Origin: Pseudomonas oryzicola
GTDB taxonomy: Bacteria > Pseudomonadota > Gammaproteobacteria > Pseudomonadales > Pseudomonadaceae
Assembly: GCF_014269185.2 (NCBI RefSeq)
Contig: NZ_JABWRZ020000001.1
Coordinates: forward strand, 1,823,001 to 1,887,000
Direction of reading: 5' to 3'
DNA length: 64,000 nucleotides
Shown piece after piece: positions 8,722-17,597 of this stretch. A model generated the notes under the pieces. The model saw only the letters and a program-made list of their open reading frames with translations. It had not been told where the DNA came from and searched no databases. Both the position numbers and the translations under genes were made by a program. The stretch's first letter is position 1, and the number at the start of each line of letters is the position of its first letter.

Positions 8722-10779
8722 TCAGCTGTCGTAGCCGCGGCTGTCGATAGTGACTTGCGTTTTATCGTTTATGACAGTACCGAACGTGTTTTTCGCAGAC
8801 CATACGGCGTGGATATGGCAAAGGTCCAGGGGGTGTGCCAGCTTGGTTGCATCGAGCTGGAATTCTGTGGTGGTGTTCTCGTCGTCAGGCCCTACGGTTG
8901 CCTCCATCGTGATCCTGGTTTCTTCGATCGGTGTTTCGCTATCATCGTCGTGCTTGTCACCCATGTACTGTACGAGGTCGATCTTGATTGTGTCGCCGGT
9001 TTTTTTGTTGATGTAATGCGGTGTCACGAACTTGACGCCCGCCTTGATCTGTTCAGGCCCGATAGAGTTTCTGTCGTTCAGTGGAGTGAAACTGCCTTCT
9101 GGCAGGGTGCCTTCGCCTGGCAGCTCGTCCGAACCAGAGACCTGGACGGGTTGCAGCGGTGAATACGAGGTGTTCTCCGTGCCGCCGGCCACGGTGCGGG
9201 TCACGGTGTATTTCAGAGTCTTCTCGCCCGAGCCTTCACCGCGGATCTGTTCTTTGGTGAGGGTTAGTACCAAGTCGACCTTGTTGGCCACATCAGTTGC
9301 GGTGATGGTGCGTACGGGGAGATCTGTTTTACCGTAAGTGACTTTCAACACGTCATTGAGGTTGAACAGATCCTCAGTCGGCATCAGCCGTTGGAACCAG
9401 CGAACGATGATGGTTGCATCCTTGTCGAAGTCATCCACCGGGATCTCGTTTTCCTTGCCACTGGCCGACGTCAGCAAGGCAGGGTGCATGTTGGGGTGTA
9501 TCGGCTTTTCGGGGTCGGGGTCGCCACCGGCCTGGAACAGGTTGATATCTACAACGGTCGCAGGAGAGGTACCGGCCACCAGTGTATTGCGTACGATGCG
9601 GTACAGCACATCGATTCGGGCGACCATGTTGGCACCGCCGGTTGCGGCTTTCCAGGTGTCGTAGAGCGCGGCATAGTCGGCTTGAACCGTGTGTGCCTCC
9701 TCCTCGGTATCCTCCGGAATTGGAACCAGGGTATGTACCCGCCCACCCCATACCAACTGGATCTGGTCACCCTTCTGGATACCCGGTGTGCCGGTGAAGG
9801 CAGGGATGATTACTTCTGCCGGGCCGCGGGCATCGGTTTCGTTGATGATACCGTCGTCCTCGAAGGAGGGTACTTGCGGGGCCTCCAGTCCCGTCAGTTC
9901 GCCTTTGAGCAGTACCCGCAGATCGAGCGGAATGGTCAGCAATGAAAGGTTGCCGGCACGGTCGGTAATCTCATAGGAGAATGCCAACGGGCCATCGCCT
10001 GCGGCTTCGATATCCTCACGGACGAAGGGCAGTTCAACGTCTTCATCGGAGGCTTCGATGTTGATGACTTTACTGTTTGGTGCTTTTTCACCGTTGATCA
10101 AACCCTGGATGATGTCGCCAGGCTGTACACCCTCATAGCTGGGCACGAAGCTTTCAAGATAGAAGGTGCCATCCTCACTTTCTTTGAGCTTGTCCGCGGT
10201 GAGACCATTGTCGATGATGTCCTGGTCGACGCTCAGGCGACCCAGGAACGGGCGCCCCGGGGCGGTCAGGTCGACCTCGAACTGCTGCGCCGGGCCGCGT
10301 TCTAGGCCGCCACCCTCGTAGTACTTCACCTGGTACGTGATGCTGTGACGACCTTCCGGTCGGGCAATGGCTGGCAATTCGATCGAGAAAGTATCACCGG
10401 GTTTGAACCCGCTGAAGGTAACCGGGCTGCCAATCCCGCTCCCATCGACCAGCAGTTGCACGGTGTCTTGATCTGGTTGGCGTATCTTGCTGGGTACCGG
10501 GAACGTCAGCGTCAGGGCGTCGCTTTTGACGCTCTCCAACAGCAGGTTGTCTTCTTCTCCGTCCGGTGGTAGGGGAGCCAGGGCATCGGGTGGAAATACC
10601 AGTGGGTCGGTGAAGGCCCACGTACCCGGCGCAGTAACCAGGCTCGCCTTGTAAGTCAGTGGGCCCTTGATCAGTGTATGTCGCGCGATGGAATTGGCAG
10701 GGACCTGGCTGTCGCTGACCACATCGATGAAATTGGCAGAGACACGGCTGTCGTTGACCACGTCGATGAAATTGCTCAT
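8722..10779 (-). CDS. Large repeat protein with Ig-like/beta-sandwich units, unknown function
   Basis: A 685-residue acidic protein with no signal peptide or membrane segment. After an N-terminal tandem duplication (residues 3-15 and 16-28, NFIDVVNDSRVSA / NFIDVVSDSQVPA) it has about five repeats of roughly 100-130 residues. Each has a core like PGDTFSIELP, QPGDIIQGLINGEK or KGDQIQLVWGG, followed by a Y-x-[IV]-x-[DR] strand such as FSYEITDRAGN. The same type of repeat occurs in the genes at 13585-15927 and 17598-18284. I know no function for it. A terminator follows, and a lux-type box lies 165 bases upstream. The leader has only a weak GGAAC ribosome site. Confidence 0.8.
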   Translation of the reverse strand: MSNFIDVVNDSRVSANFIDVVSDSQVPANSIARHTLIKGPLTYKASLVTAPGTWAFTDPLVFPPDALAPLPPDGEEDNLLLESVKSDALTLTFPVPSKIRQPDQDTVQLLVDGSGIGSPVTFSGFKPGDTFSIELPAIARPEGRHSITYQVKYYEGGGLERGPAQQFEVDLTAPGRPFLGRLSVDQDIIDNGLTADKLKESEDGTFYLESFVPSYEGVQPGDIIQGLINGEKAPNSKVINIEASDEDVELPFVREDIEAAGDGPLAFSYEITDRAGNLSLLTIPLDLRVLLKGELTGLEAPQVPSFEDDGIINETDARGPAEVIIPAFTGTPGIQKGDQIQLVWGGRVHTLVPIPEDTEEEAHTVQADYAALYDTWKAATGGANMVARIDVLYRIVRNTLVAGTSPATVVDINLFQAGGDPDPEKPIHPNMHPALLTSASGKENEIPVDDFDKDATIIVRWFQRLMPTEDLFNLNDVLKVTYGKTDLPVRTITATDVANKVDLVLTLTKEQIRGEGSGEKTLKYTVTRTVAGGTENTSYSPLQPVQVSGSDELPGEGTLPEGSFTPLNDRNSIGPEQIKAGVKFVTPHYINKKTGDTIKIDLVQYMGDKHDDDSETPIEETRITMEATVGPDDENTTTEFQLDATKLAHPLDLCHIHAVWSAKNTFGTVINDKTQVTIDSRGYDS
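10696..10773 (-). repeat. Tandem 39-bp duplication at the start of the 685-residue protein gene
   Basis: Two adjacent 39-bp units (10735-10773 and 10696-10734) encode NFIDVVNDSRVSA and NFIDVVSDSQVPA. They differ at only a few bases, so the duplication is recent or kept similar by selection. Confidence 0.9.
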
Positions 10780-10820
10780 GGCTATGTTCCATAGGCTGAA
10801 GGAAATAGGGGTTGTCCGCT

Positions 10821-10854
10821 GGCGATGCCAGGCCTCGTCAGGCCTGGCATCGCC
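10821..10854. other. Perfect 14-bp hairpin in the leader of the 685-residue protein gene
   Basis: GGCGATGCCAGGCC and its exact reverse complement are separated by six bases. It lies between the lux-type box (10945-10964) and the start codon (10779) on the transcribed strand, so it would be in the 5' untranslated RNA. No T-run follows; an effect on mRNA stability or translation is possible. I see nothing else in 10780-10944. Confidence 0.75.
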
Positions 10855-10944
10855 AGGGGTGCTACGGGTGTAGCCGGCTGTTTAGCTAGCCATTGCAGCC
10901 GATGCGATCGCAGGTACATGTTCGATAAAAACCGCCCGGTTGTA

Positions 10945-10964
10945 ACCTGACAGTTTTACTAGGT
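10945..10964 (-). promoter_or_regulatory. Lux-box-type dyad upstream of the 685-residue protein gene
   Basis: Plus strand reads ACCTGACAGTTTTACTAGGT, fitting CT-N12-AG with inverted ACCT/AGGT ends. It is flanked by TGTA on the left, as are the boxes at 13492 and 18342. On the minus strand an AT-rich TTTTTATCG that could hold a -10 element begins about 14 bases after the box. Confidence 0.65.
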
Positions 10965-11017
10965 AGCGGCGGGGGTATTGGCGGGGAAGAGCGGGAAGGG
11001 ACGCAGGGCGGTGGATG

Positions 11018-11045
11018 CCGCACGGTGCCTCGGGCACCGCGCGGC
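11018..11045 (-). terminator. GC-rich hairpin after the autotransporter gene
   Basis: GCCGCaCGGTGCC-TCGG-GCACCGcGCGGC forms a 12-bp stem with one mismatch, starting 7 bases after the autotransporter stop. No T-run follows on the minus strand, so it may be a weak terminator or an RNA 3'-end stabiliser. Confidence 0.5.
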
Positions 11046-11051
11046 AAGGCT

Positions 11052-13307
11052 TCAGAACGACCAGCGCAGGGCCAGCGAGGCGGCGGTGTCGGAGAAATTC
11101 TCAGTGCCTACCTGCTGCGCCAGCGTAGCCGTGACGGTCAGGTCGCGATTGACCCGGCCTTCGGCACCAGCCTTGAATTCGGCGATGTTGCGAGTGCCAA
11201 CCTGGCTGACGCTGGCACCGTCGAGGGTAACCCCGGCCTGGCGGCTGTTGTGGATCCAGTTGGCTTCGACAAAGGGCTTGAAGCTGTCGGCCAGGGTATC
11301 GTCACCGCTGTAGTTCAGCTTGAGGAATGCCCGGGCACCGACGCTTACGCTCAAGGTATCGCTGCCGTCGCTGGAGACGATGGTGCCGTTGTCTTCACGG
11401 TGATCGTCGGGCGTCACGCCAGACCAGAATACCTTGGCCTTGGGTTGCAGGTACCAGGCGCTGCCGTTGTCGAGGGCGTTGCGAAACACATAGCCGGCTT
11501 CGAGCGAGGTGGACACGCCACTGGCGCTATAGGTTTCCTTGGCGACATCTTCGCCGGTTACCTGGGCATCGAACCAGCTGTATTGCAATACCGCATCGGT
11601 ATACAGCCCCTGCTCGCTGTTGCCGTCGGCGTACCAGGTGCCATAGACACCGGTGGTGTAGCCTTTGACCTGGCTGCCGGCATGGTGGTTGGTAAGCTGC
11701 GAGGTAGTGGTACCGTGGCTGTAGCCATAGCCGGCGAAGGCCCCGGCGCGCCAGGCGCCGCCGTCGCGGGTAATGCCGCCAGCCAAGTCGGCGCCCAGCA
11801 GCAGGGCATAGCGGTTGGTGTGGGTGTTGAGCTGCCCGGAGTTGTCGGTGGCGCGCTGGTGGCCGCCGCTGTTTTTCATCCACAGGTTGGTCGATCTGCC
11901 ATTGGCCGCGACGGTGTCGGCGCGCTCGGTCTCGCCGCTGCGTTCGCTGACACTGGCGTCGAACAGGGTATTCATGGCGTATAGGTTGGCAGCGTAGGCG
12001 CCACCTTCGGGGCGTACCACCAGGGTCGGCGCAGGGCCTGGGCCTGGGCCCGGGTCAGGGTCAGGGTCAGGGTTGCCCGGGTCGCTCAGCTCGTTGCTCA
12101 GATACCAGTTGCCGCTGTTGGCGCCTTCGCCACGCATCAGGTGGTAGTCGTAGGCGCCGGCGACGATACGGCCCGATTGCTGGAATTCCCCGGCCGAGTT
12201 ACCCCCCACGGTGATCAGCTCGATGCCGTTGAGGGTCTTGGCGCCGCTGCCACCCAGGTTGTTGACGCGTACCGAGGTGCTGCCACTGGTGTCGCCTTTG
12301 ACAATCAGTTTGTCGGTGAGCGAATCGTCGCCGCCGAGTACCGAGTTGAACACCAAGGTACCGCCATTGCCGGCATAGTTGCCTTCCACAGTCAGGGTAC
12401 GGCCGGCGGCGTCGTCGGAAAAGGCTACGGTACCCGCATTGTTCAATTGCCCGATGCTGGAGTCGCCGTTGATGATCCACGCGGCGCTGTCGGCTACGGC
12501 AACGTTGTCGACGCCTTGCATCGAGCCCCGCAGGACGGCGCGGTCGAGCAAGTTTACCTCGGTGTGGGCGGTGTCTTCGGAGGTGATATTGCCGGTGATG
12601 TCGCTCGCTTCGATGGTCAGGGAGGCTTGGGCGTCATCGTGTACCTCCAGCAGGTTGCCATTGCCAGCGCTGACCACCGTGCCGTCGCGCAGGGTGATGT
12701 GGGCGATGGGTGGGGCATCTTCGCCGGGGTACAGGTTGCCCATGTAGATTGCACTGCCATTGCCCGACACCAGTTGGCTGCCGGCGATGTCGAGCACTGC
12801 AGTGAGGTCTGCGCTGGAGCCACTGATATCGGAATTGATGGCGATGGCATGGCGTTCGCCGTCGAGCACCGAGCCGCTGATTGTGGCGTTGCCGCCGAGC
12901 ATCAGCAGTGCCACTCCGGAGGAAAATTCCGCACCCGCCGAGGTATTACCGGTTTCCTTTGCCGTGACGCGGCTACCGGTCAGGCTCAGGGTGCTCTGGT
13001 TGTTGAGGATGGCGCGCCCGTCTGCACGGATCGTGGCACCTTGCGCAGTCAGGCTGCTGCCATTCACCAGGGCGATGGCCGAGCTCAGGCCAGACCCCGT
13101 ACCATCGGCCTCGCTGCCCGGTTTGAGGATCAGGCTGGCGCCGTCGCGCACCTCCCAGAACTCGGCGGGGGTGCCCGCTTCGACAGTGGCGCTTTGCCCG
13201 GGGCCGACAAGAACGGCGGCGTGGCTGGCCAATGGGCTACAACTGAGCAGCAGCAGGCAGGCATAGCGTGAGGGGCTATGGGTAGTCAGGCGGGAAAGTC
13301 GTTTCAT
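11052..13307 (-). CDS. Pertactin-type autotransporter (type Va secretion)
   Basis: A 751-residue outer-membrane autotransporter. Signal peptide 1-30 ends in SHA|AVLVG. The passenger (about 31-405) has a beta-helix pattern rich in Gly, Asn, Ser and Thr with phrases such as LILKPGSEADGTGSG and ITGNITSEDT, like pertactin (P.69). A Pro/Asp/Gly linker (about 406-425, DPGNPDPDPDPGPGPG) leads to the beta-barrel domain, which starts around AANLYAMNTLFDASVSERSG and ends in the typical aromatic C-terminus LRWSF. No protease triad or RGD motif was seen, so an adhesin or surface-structure role is inferred. A lux-type box is 184 bases upstream. Confidence 0.92.
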   Translation of the reverse strand: MKRLSRLTTHSPSRYACLLLLSCSPLASHAAVLVGPGQSATVEAGTPAEFWEVRDGASLILKPGSEADGTGSGLSSAIALVNGSSLTAQGATIRADGRAILNNQSTLSLTGSRVTAKETGNTSAGAEFSSGVALLMLGGNATISGSVLDGERHAIAINSDISGSSADLTAVLDIAGSQLVSGNGSAIYMGNLYPGEDAPPIAHITLRDGTVVSAGNGNLLEVHDDAQASLTIEASDITGNITSEDTAHTEVNLLDRAVLRGSMQGVDNVAVADSAAWIINGDSSIGQLNNAGTVAFSDDAAGRTLTVEGNYAGNGGTLVFNSVLGGDDSLTDKLIVKGDTSGSTSVRVNNLGGSGAKTLNGIELITVGGNSAGEFQQSGRIVAGAYDYHLMRGEGANSGNWYLSNELSDPGNPDPDPDPGPGPGPAPTLVVRPEGGAYAANLYAMNTLFDASVSERSGETERADTVAANGRSTNLWMKNSGGHQRATDNSGQLNTHTNRYALLLGADLAGGITRDGGAWRAGAFAGYGYSHGTTTSQLTNHHAGSQVKGYTTGVYGTWYADGNSEQGLYTDAVLQYSWFDAQVTGEDVAKETYSASGVSTSLEAGYVFRNALDNGSAWYLQPKAKVFWSGVTPDDHREDNGTIVSSDGSDTLSVSVGARAFLKLNYSGDDTLADSFKPFVEANWIHNSRQAGVTLDGASVSQVGTRNIAEFKAGAEGRVNRDLTVTATLAQQVGTENFSDTAASLALRWSF

Positions 13308-13491
13308 CGTTGACTCCGGAATGGGTTTTTACAGAAGCGAGAAGACTGGATGCGCGGAGGATGAAGGGATGATGGGAATTTTCCTGTAGGAAAAGTCCGA
13401 TCAGATCAAGGAAAAATCAGAAGTTGGCCTTGGCTCACGGACGTCGCGCTCAGGCTCGCTGTCAAGCTTGAGTGACTGCTGGCGGAATGTA

Positions 13492-13511
13492 ACCTAGTAA
13501 AAATGCTAGTT
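13492..13511 (-). promoter_or_regulatory. Lux-box-type dyad upstream of the autotransporter gene
   Basis: Plus strand reads ACCTAGTAAAAATGCTAGTT. It meets CT-N12-AG and is flanked on the left by TGTA like two of its sisters. It is the weakest of the five in base identity (AG rather than GC/GA after CT), and the -10 element after it is not obvious. Confidence 0.55.
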
Positions 13512-13542
13512 TTTACCGGGAAACCCAAGTGCAGAATATTGC

Positions 13543-13577
13543 GCTGCTGGGCCCGGCATTGCACCGGGCGCAGCAGC
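13543..13577 (-). terminator. Hairpin after the 780-residue repeat-protein gene
   Basis: GCTGCTGGGCCCGG ... CCGGGCGCAGCAGC forms a long GC-rich stem with a mismatch, 7 bases after the stop codon at 13585. It is followed on the minus strand by GCAATATT rather than a clean T-run, so termination is likely but not certain. Confidence 0.55.
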
Positions 13578-13584
13578 CAGGCCT

Positions 13585-15927
13585 TCAGAGTTGTTGGCGA
13601 AGGATTCTGGAGAACCTGAACTGTTCTCCGTTGCCGCGATAGATGCTGTAGTTGATCAAGACCACTCTATGTCTGTTCTCATCGATGACGCTTCTGGGGA
13701 CCTGGAAGTATTTTGGCTCATTTGGCACCAGCAACTCTTCCGTCGATTGCCAAGGGGTCGGATTTACCCCGTACAAGCGCACCCGTCCGGTGTGGTGTTT
13801 CTCTTGGTCCGGCGAAAGAATGGACACTGCGGCGGTAGGCTTTTCCGGTTGAGGGAAATACCATGGCGGGGGCAGTTCCATTCCTTGGCTATCGATCTTC
13901 AGGGTGTAGTCTGGCGAAGGGGTGACCCCGTTTACCGTGTAGCTGATCAGTACCGAGCGGCCAATGGCATCGATCACTTCGAGACGGGGTACACGGAAGA
14001 TAAGCGTCTGTATCGCCTCGACCGGCAGTGTATCGCTCCAGTCAAAGTAAGGACCGTTCCATGTCAGTTTGATGCTCTGGCCAATCGTCATACCTGTGAA
14101 AGGCACTACGTGAACCTCCAGGAATTCGCCTTCATACATGGTGTCATGAAAGTTCAGGAATTTATTGGGTGCGTCTGGGATCACCGGTTGCTTGGGCGAA
14201 ATGGCAGAACCTTCCACGCGGAACGGCAGCGGTGTGGACGCCCCTTTTCCAACAACCGAGTAGGTGACCACAACGTCCTTGTCTCGATTACCGGCGATAA
14301 AGGTGCCTGCTATCGCCGCTGTCTGCTCGCCAATCGCACTGACCCGGATGGTGCCGCCGGTGGGCAGCGGGGCGTTCCATTCCCAGTTGATAGAATCCAG
14401 CAGCTCCATGCCGGGGTAGTTGATGCGCAGGATGGTTGAGGGGCGATCGGCATCGAGCTTGCCGCCCTGCACACCGTCGACGCTGGCGATCGGCAGCGGC
14501 TGTGTACTGGCTGCCCTGACCAGAAGTGACAATTCCACCGAAGGTGGCAGCGTGCTCTCGGCGTTGCTGACGATGTAATAGGCCTTGACTTTGCCTCCGG
14601 CGATCAACCTGATGCGATCTGCAGGTATCAGGAACAACAGAGGCCTCGTATTATCGAGAACCTCCTGTGAATCAGTGTGAGGTACTGATTCCTCATCTGA
14701 CGTCGTGCCATTCCAGTAAATCGTAATGCGGGCATTGTTTTCGATAGCGCGCGAGACGGGCACGATGAACCTTGCGCCGTCGGGTACCGCGGCCGGATCG
14801 AGTTCTCCTGTCGGGGCCTCGGGTACTTCCGGCTTTGCGAGCCTCACAGGTTCGCCACGCACGGGAAGTGAGGGGGTCATTTTCGACGGCCGGCGCTCAT
14901 CGACGACATAACGTGCCTGCGCGGATCCTTGGCCCAACAGGATGACCTTCGAGTTGGGAACCTTGAACTCCAGGAATATAGGCACCGGGTCGGGGACTTC
15001 CATTTCCTTTTCATGATCGATGCGCTCGTTGGCGGCCGTCAGACCGCGCCATTCCAACTTTACATTCTGGCCGGACAGAATGCCGTCATAACGGGGCACC
15101 CAGACGATGGCGTCATCCGCGCCCAGAATGGCCAGGTCGATTTCGGTCACCGGTTTGCCGTTCATTATCACAGACGGTGCTTCTGGTGCGTTGGGGACTT
15201 CGATCTCCACATCCGTGTGCTTGTAAGGAGCCCACCTGGAGCGGTTGTTCACTCTGTCGCGAATTTCATAGGTCACCGGCACCCGGCCTCCACCTACCTT
15301 TTCGAGCATGGCGCGGTCAATCTTGACCTCTTGCTGTTTACCTATTTCCATCGATGGCAAGGGGGGCAGTGTGACTTTTTCGCCGCCCCAGGAGACCGTC
15401 AGAACATCGTCATAGTCCATGTGATCCCAAACTGGAACATAAACCGTGGCAAACTCGGCGTTAGCCGACACCGGGTCGGGTACCACGAAGGCAGGGGCCA
15501 GGTTCTCGTTGAGTTCGGGGGTGTCGGGGTATGGGTCTCGTCCACCGGGGACGGTGCGCTTGATCTCGACCGACGTTTCTTCAGAAGAGATTTGCCCTCC
15601 ACCGATGAACAGGGTAAAGATGTACTTAACCTTATAGACACGGTCCTCGAGCTGTCTGAGCTCGCTGTTGGCAACCTTTATGTTCAGTACGCTGGGGTCG
15701 CCATCGTTCGCTATGTAGTACCCGACCCGGGTGTTGTCGAAAAAAACCTCTACGATGTCACCTTCATTGATTTTGGTATAAGGGCCAACCGTGACATAGA
15801 TGGAACCCTCCGGGTCGTCCTCAATATCGACATAGCCAAGGCCACCATCCTCTGCTGCGGGAATGGACGGCCGAGGTAAATTAGCGGTGTCGTTGACACG
15901 TTCAGATGCGTTGTCGGGCATGTTCAT
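13585..15927 (-). CDS. Large repeat protein with Ig-like/beta-sandwich units, unknown function
   Basis: A 780-residue protein without signal peptide or membrane helix. It is built of about seven repeats of ~100 residues, each with a pattern like DDVLTVSWGGEKVTLP, GQNVKLEWRGL or GQSIKLTWNGP, followed by ...V[ST]YxV/I... and a Pro-rich joint. The repeats resemble those of the 685- and 228-residue neighbours. The start MNMPDN is chosen because GGAGC lies eight bases upstream; the longer frame to 15990 would run over the lux-type box. Base composition looks somewhat lower in G+C than in flanking core genes (by eye, not computed). No function known to me. Confidence 0.8.
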   Translation of the reverse strand: MNMPDNASERVNDTANLPRPSIPAAEDGGLGYVDIEDDPEGSIYVTVGPYTKINEGDIVEVFFDNTRVGYYIANDGDPSVLNIKVANSELRQLEDRVYKVKYIFTLFIGGGQISSEETSVEIKRTVPGGRDPYPDTPELNENLAPAFVVPDPVSANAEFATVYVPVWDHMDYDDVLTVSWGGEKVTLPPLPSMEIGKQQEVKIDRAMLEKVGGGRVPVTYEIRDRVNNRSRWAPYKHTDVEIEVPNAPEAPSVIMNGKPVTEIDLAILGADDAIVWVPRYDGILSGQNVKLEWRGLTAANERIDHEKEMEVPDPVPIFLEFKVPNSKVILLGQGSAQARYVVDERRPSKMTPSLPVRGEPVRLAKPEVPEAPTGELDPAAVPDGARFIVPVSRAIENNARITIYWNGTTSDEESVPHTDSQEVLDNTRPLLFLIPADRIRLIAGGKVKAYYIVSNAESTLPPSVELSLLVRAASTQPLPIASVDGVQGGKLDADRPSTILRINYPGMELLDSINWEWNAPLPTGGTIRVSAIGEQTAAIAGTFIAGNRDKDVVVTYSVVGKGASTPLPFRVEGSAISPKQPVIPDAPNKFLNFHDTMYEGEFLEVHVVPFTGMTIGQSIKLTWNGPYFDWSDTLPVEAIQTLIFRVPRLEVIDAIGRSVLISYTVNGVTPSPDYTLKIDSQGMELPPPWYFPQPEKPTAAVSILSPDQEKHHTGRVRLYGVNPTPWQSTEELLVPNEPKYFQVPRSVIDENRHRVVLINYSIYRGNGEQFRFSRILRQQL

Positions 15928-15961
15928 AGGGCTTGCTCCAGGTGGCTGCGGGTGAGCTGCC

Positions 15962-16008
15962 AGCGTATGATCGGGTCGTTTCACCCACAACTGACATAAC
16001 TACCAGGT
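15962..16008 (-). promoter_or_regulatory. Lux-box-type promoter of the 780-residue protein gene
   Basis: Plus-strand 15989-16008 reads AACTGACATAACTACCAGGT (CT-N12-AG). On the minus strand TACGCT (15962-15967) lies 21 bases after the box, in the same TCATAYGCT context and spacing as the promoter at 8606-8652. The box is 61 bases from the start codon. It lies in the gap after the 485-residue lipoprotein gene, so the gene has its own promoter. Confidence 0.7.
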
Positions 16009-16042
16009 GACAGGGCTTGATGCCTGTGCCCCCTGGTGCTGG

Positions 16043-17500
16043 CTATTGTTTGAGACCTACGACTTCGTAGGACGTGATGAATGAGGCGCACATTCCCACA
16101 GTCGAGGCGTTGTGCAGTTCCAGCGCCATGTGCTTGCCGAGACCGCACTCCTTGGTCGTCCAGTGATAAGCATGAGCGAATGGCCAGCGGCCGCCGAAGG
16201 CCGCCTTCAACTCATGCGCCTCTTGTTCGCTGGGCAAACGCGCGCCTTGGGCAGCGACGGCGCTCGACGCGTTGTTCCAGTTCGATCTGGGAAACTTGTA
16301 GACTTTCAGCACATTACTCACATTGACCGTGTACGCGCGGGTCTGGCCAGTGGCGTCGGTCACGCTGATTTGCGCAGTGCCGTTGCCTTTGGCGGTGACC
16401 AGGCCGTACGGGTCCACGGCTGCGACGCCGGGGTTGCTGCTGGCATAGGTGTAGGGCATCTTGCCGCCGCTGGCATGGCGTTCGACTGCATTGCTGCCCG
16501 GGGTGTAGACCGGTGCGACGCCAGGGTGGTCAGGAATGAGATAGGTCTTGCCGGCCAGGGCTACCGCCGTGGCGTCGAGGCCAAGCGGTGGGTCGATGTT
16601 ATCCGCAGCGATGTAGTCGAAACGGGCCTGTTCGGCAGTGTTCGTGGGCAGGGTGATCTTGATCAGGGGCAGGTCGATGTTGGCCTTGTGGCGGAAGGTC
16701 AGGCGATCCTGCCAAGCGTCCTTCAGGCCCGCCGGGCTAGTATAGAAAAATGCCTGGATGGGTAGCTGGGCGGGAATGTTCTGCTCCCAGAGGCCATGCA
16801 CCAGCTCGTTATGTTCGGTGAAGCGTTTGTCGCTCGGGTTGCCACTGCTCTTGGCCAGCAGGCTCTGGTAGAACGCCGGGCCGGCCAGATGGTTCTGGCT
16901 GTCGCGTACGTTGAAGGCACAGATCTTCGAGTTGTCGCCCCCTTGCTGGGTGTACAGCGTGGTCCATTGGGTTGCGCTGGTGATGCCCTGCAGCTCACAG
17001 GAAACGCTGGTCGGGTTGCTACCATATTGCCCGCAGCGGTTGCCGACGCGGTTGTCGGTCCAGCCATCGATGGGGTAGGAACACAACACATTGATGTCGA
17101 TCTTGTCTGGTGGCGAGGCGAAAATCGGATACAGCACCATGCCGTTCTCGCCGCCCCACGGCATGCGCGCGAATTTGCTGTCCTGGCGCAGGTAGGAGAA
17201 TGATACAGCACCGAGCTCCACGGCTGTCGGGCTTGGGTTCCAGGCGTCGTAGCGGGGCGAGTAGGTGGTAGTGCGCAGGATCACGCCGTTGCAAAGAAAC
17301 GCTGGCCGGCTCGCACTGCCGCAGTCTTGCGCAGTGTCGCTGTAGCGCTTGGTCAATGCTTCGGCGGTTGCCGGGCCGTCGACGACAGTAAGCTGCGGCC
17401 CGGGTGGGGCCGGAATGGGGACGGGTGGCTGAGTTTGGCTGGAGCAGGCAGATAACAGCAAGGCCAGGGCTACTGCCCAGCCAACGGTAGGGGTTGTCAT
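16043..17500 (-). CDS. Halovibrin-like lipoprotein fused to a bacterial Ig-like and a C-terminal domain
   Basis: A 485-residue lipoprotein: signal peptide with lipobox LLSAC (Cys19), then a halovibrin-like region (about 35-300) paralogous to the whole 7621-8511 product (shared VVDGPATAEALTKRY, GVILRxTTYS, LPIQAFFY, YIAAD). A BIG2-type Ig domain follows (about 330-398, ASSNPGVAAVDPYGLVTAKG). The last 85 residues (RLPSEQEAHELKAAF, HWTTKECGLGKHMAL) resemble the lectin-like end modules of invasin/intimin-type proteins; this last match is tentative. Start chosen for the signal peptide with AGGAC upstream. It has no box of its own directly upstream and probably reads through from the gene at 17598-18284, 97 bases away. 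Confidence 0.75.
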   Translation of the reverse strand: MTTPTVGWAVALALLLSACSSQTQPPVPIPAPPGPQLTVVDGPATAEALTKRYSDTAQDCGSASRPAFLCNGVILRTTTYSPRYDAWNPSPTAVELGAVSFSYLRQDSKFARMPWGGENGMVLYPIFASPPDKIDINVLCSYPIDGWTDNRVGNRCGQYGSNPTSVSCELQGITSATQWTTLYTQQGGDNSKICAFNVRDSQNHLAGPAFYQSLLAKSSGNPSDKRFTEHNELVHGLWEQNIPAQLPIQAFFYTSPAGLKDAWQDRLTFRHKANIDLPLIKITLPTNTAEQARFDYIAADNIDPPLGLDATAVALAGKTYLIPDHPGVAPVYTPGSNAVERHASGGKMPYTYASSNPGVAAVDPYGLVTAKGNGTAQISVTDATGQTRAYTVNVSNVLKVYKFPRSNWNNASSAVAAQGARLPSEQEAHELKAAFGGRWPFAHAYHWTTKECGLGKHMALELHNASTVGMCASFITSYEVVGLKQ

Positions 17501-17549
17501 CGCGAGGTCCTTGTATGGCTGCGGTTGCGTGGAAAGCATTGCGGGGTTG

Positions 17550-17584
17550 GGCCAGGGCGCCTGGCAAAGCTCAGGCCCCTGGCC
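17550..17584. other. Hairpin between the 228-residue and 485-residue genes
   Basis: GGCCAGGG(C)GCCTG pairs with CAGGCCCCTGGCC (13 pairs and one bulge). It starts 13 bases after the upstream gene's stop on the minus strand. There is no T-run, so it may lower read-through or protect the upstream mRNA rather than stop transcription. Confidence 0.55.
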
Positions 17585-17597
17585 TGGCCAGCTGGCG

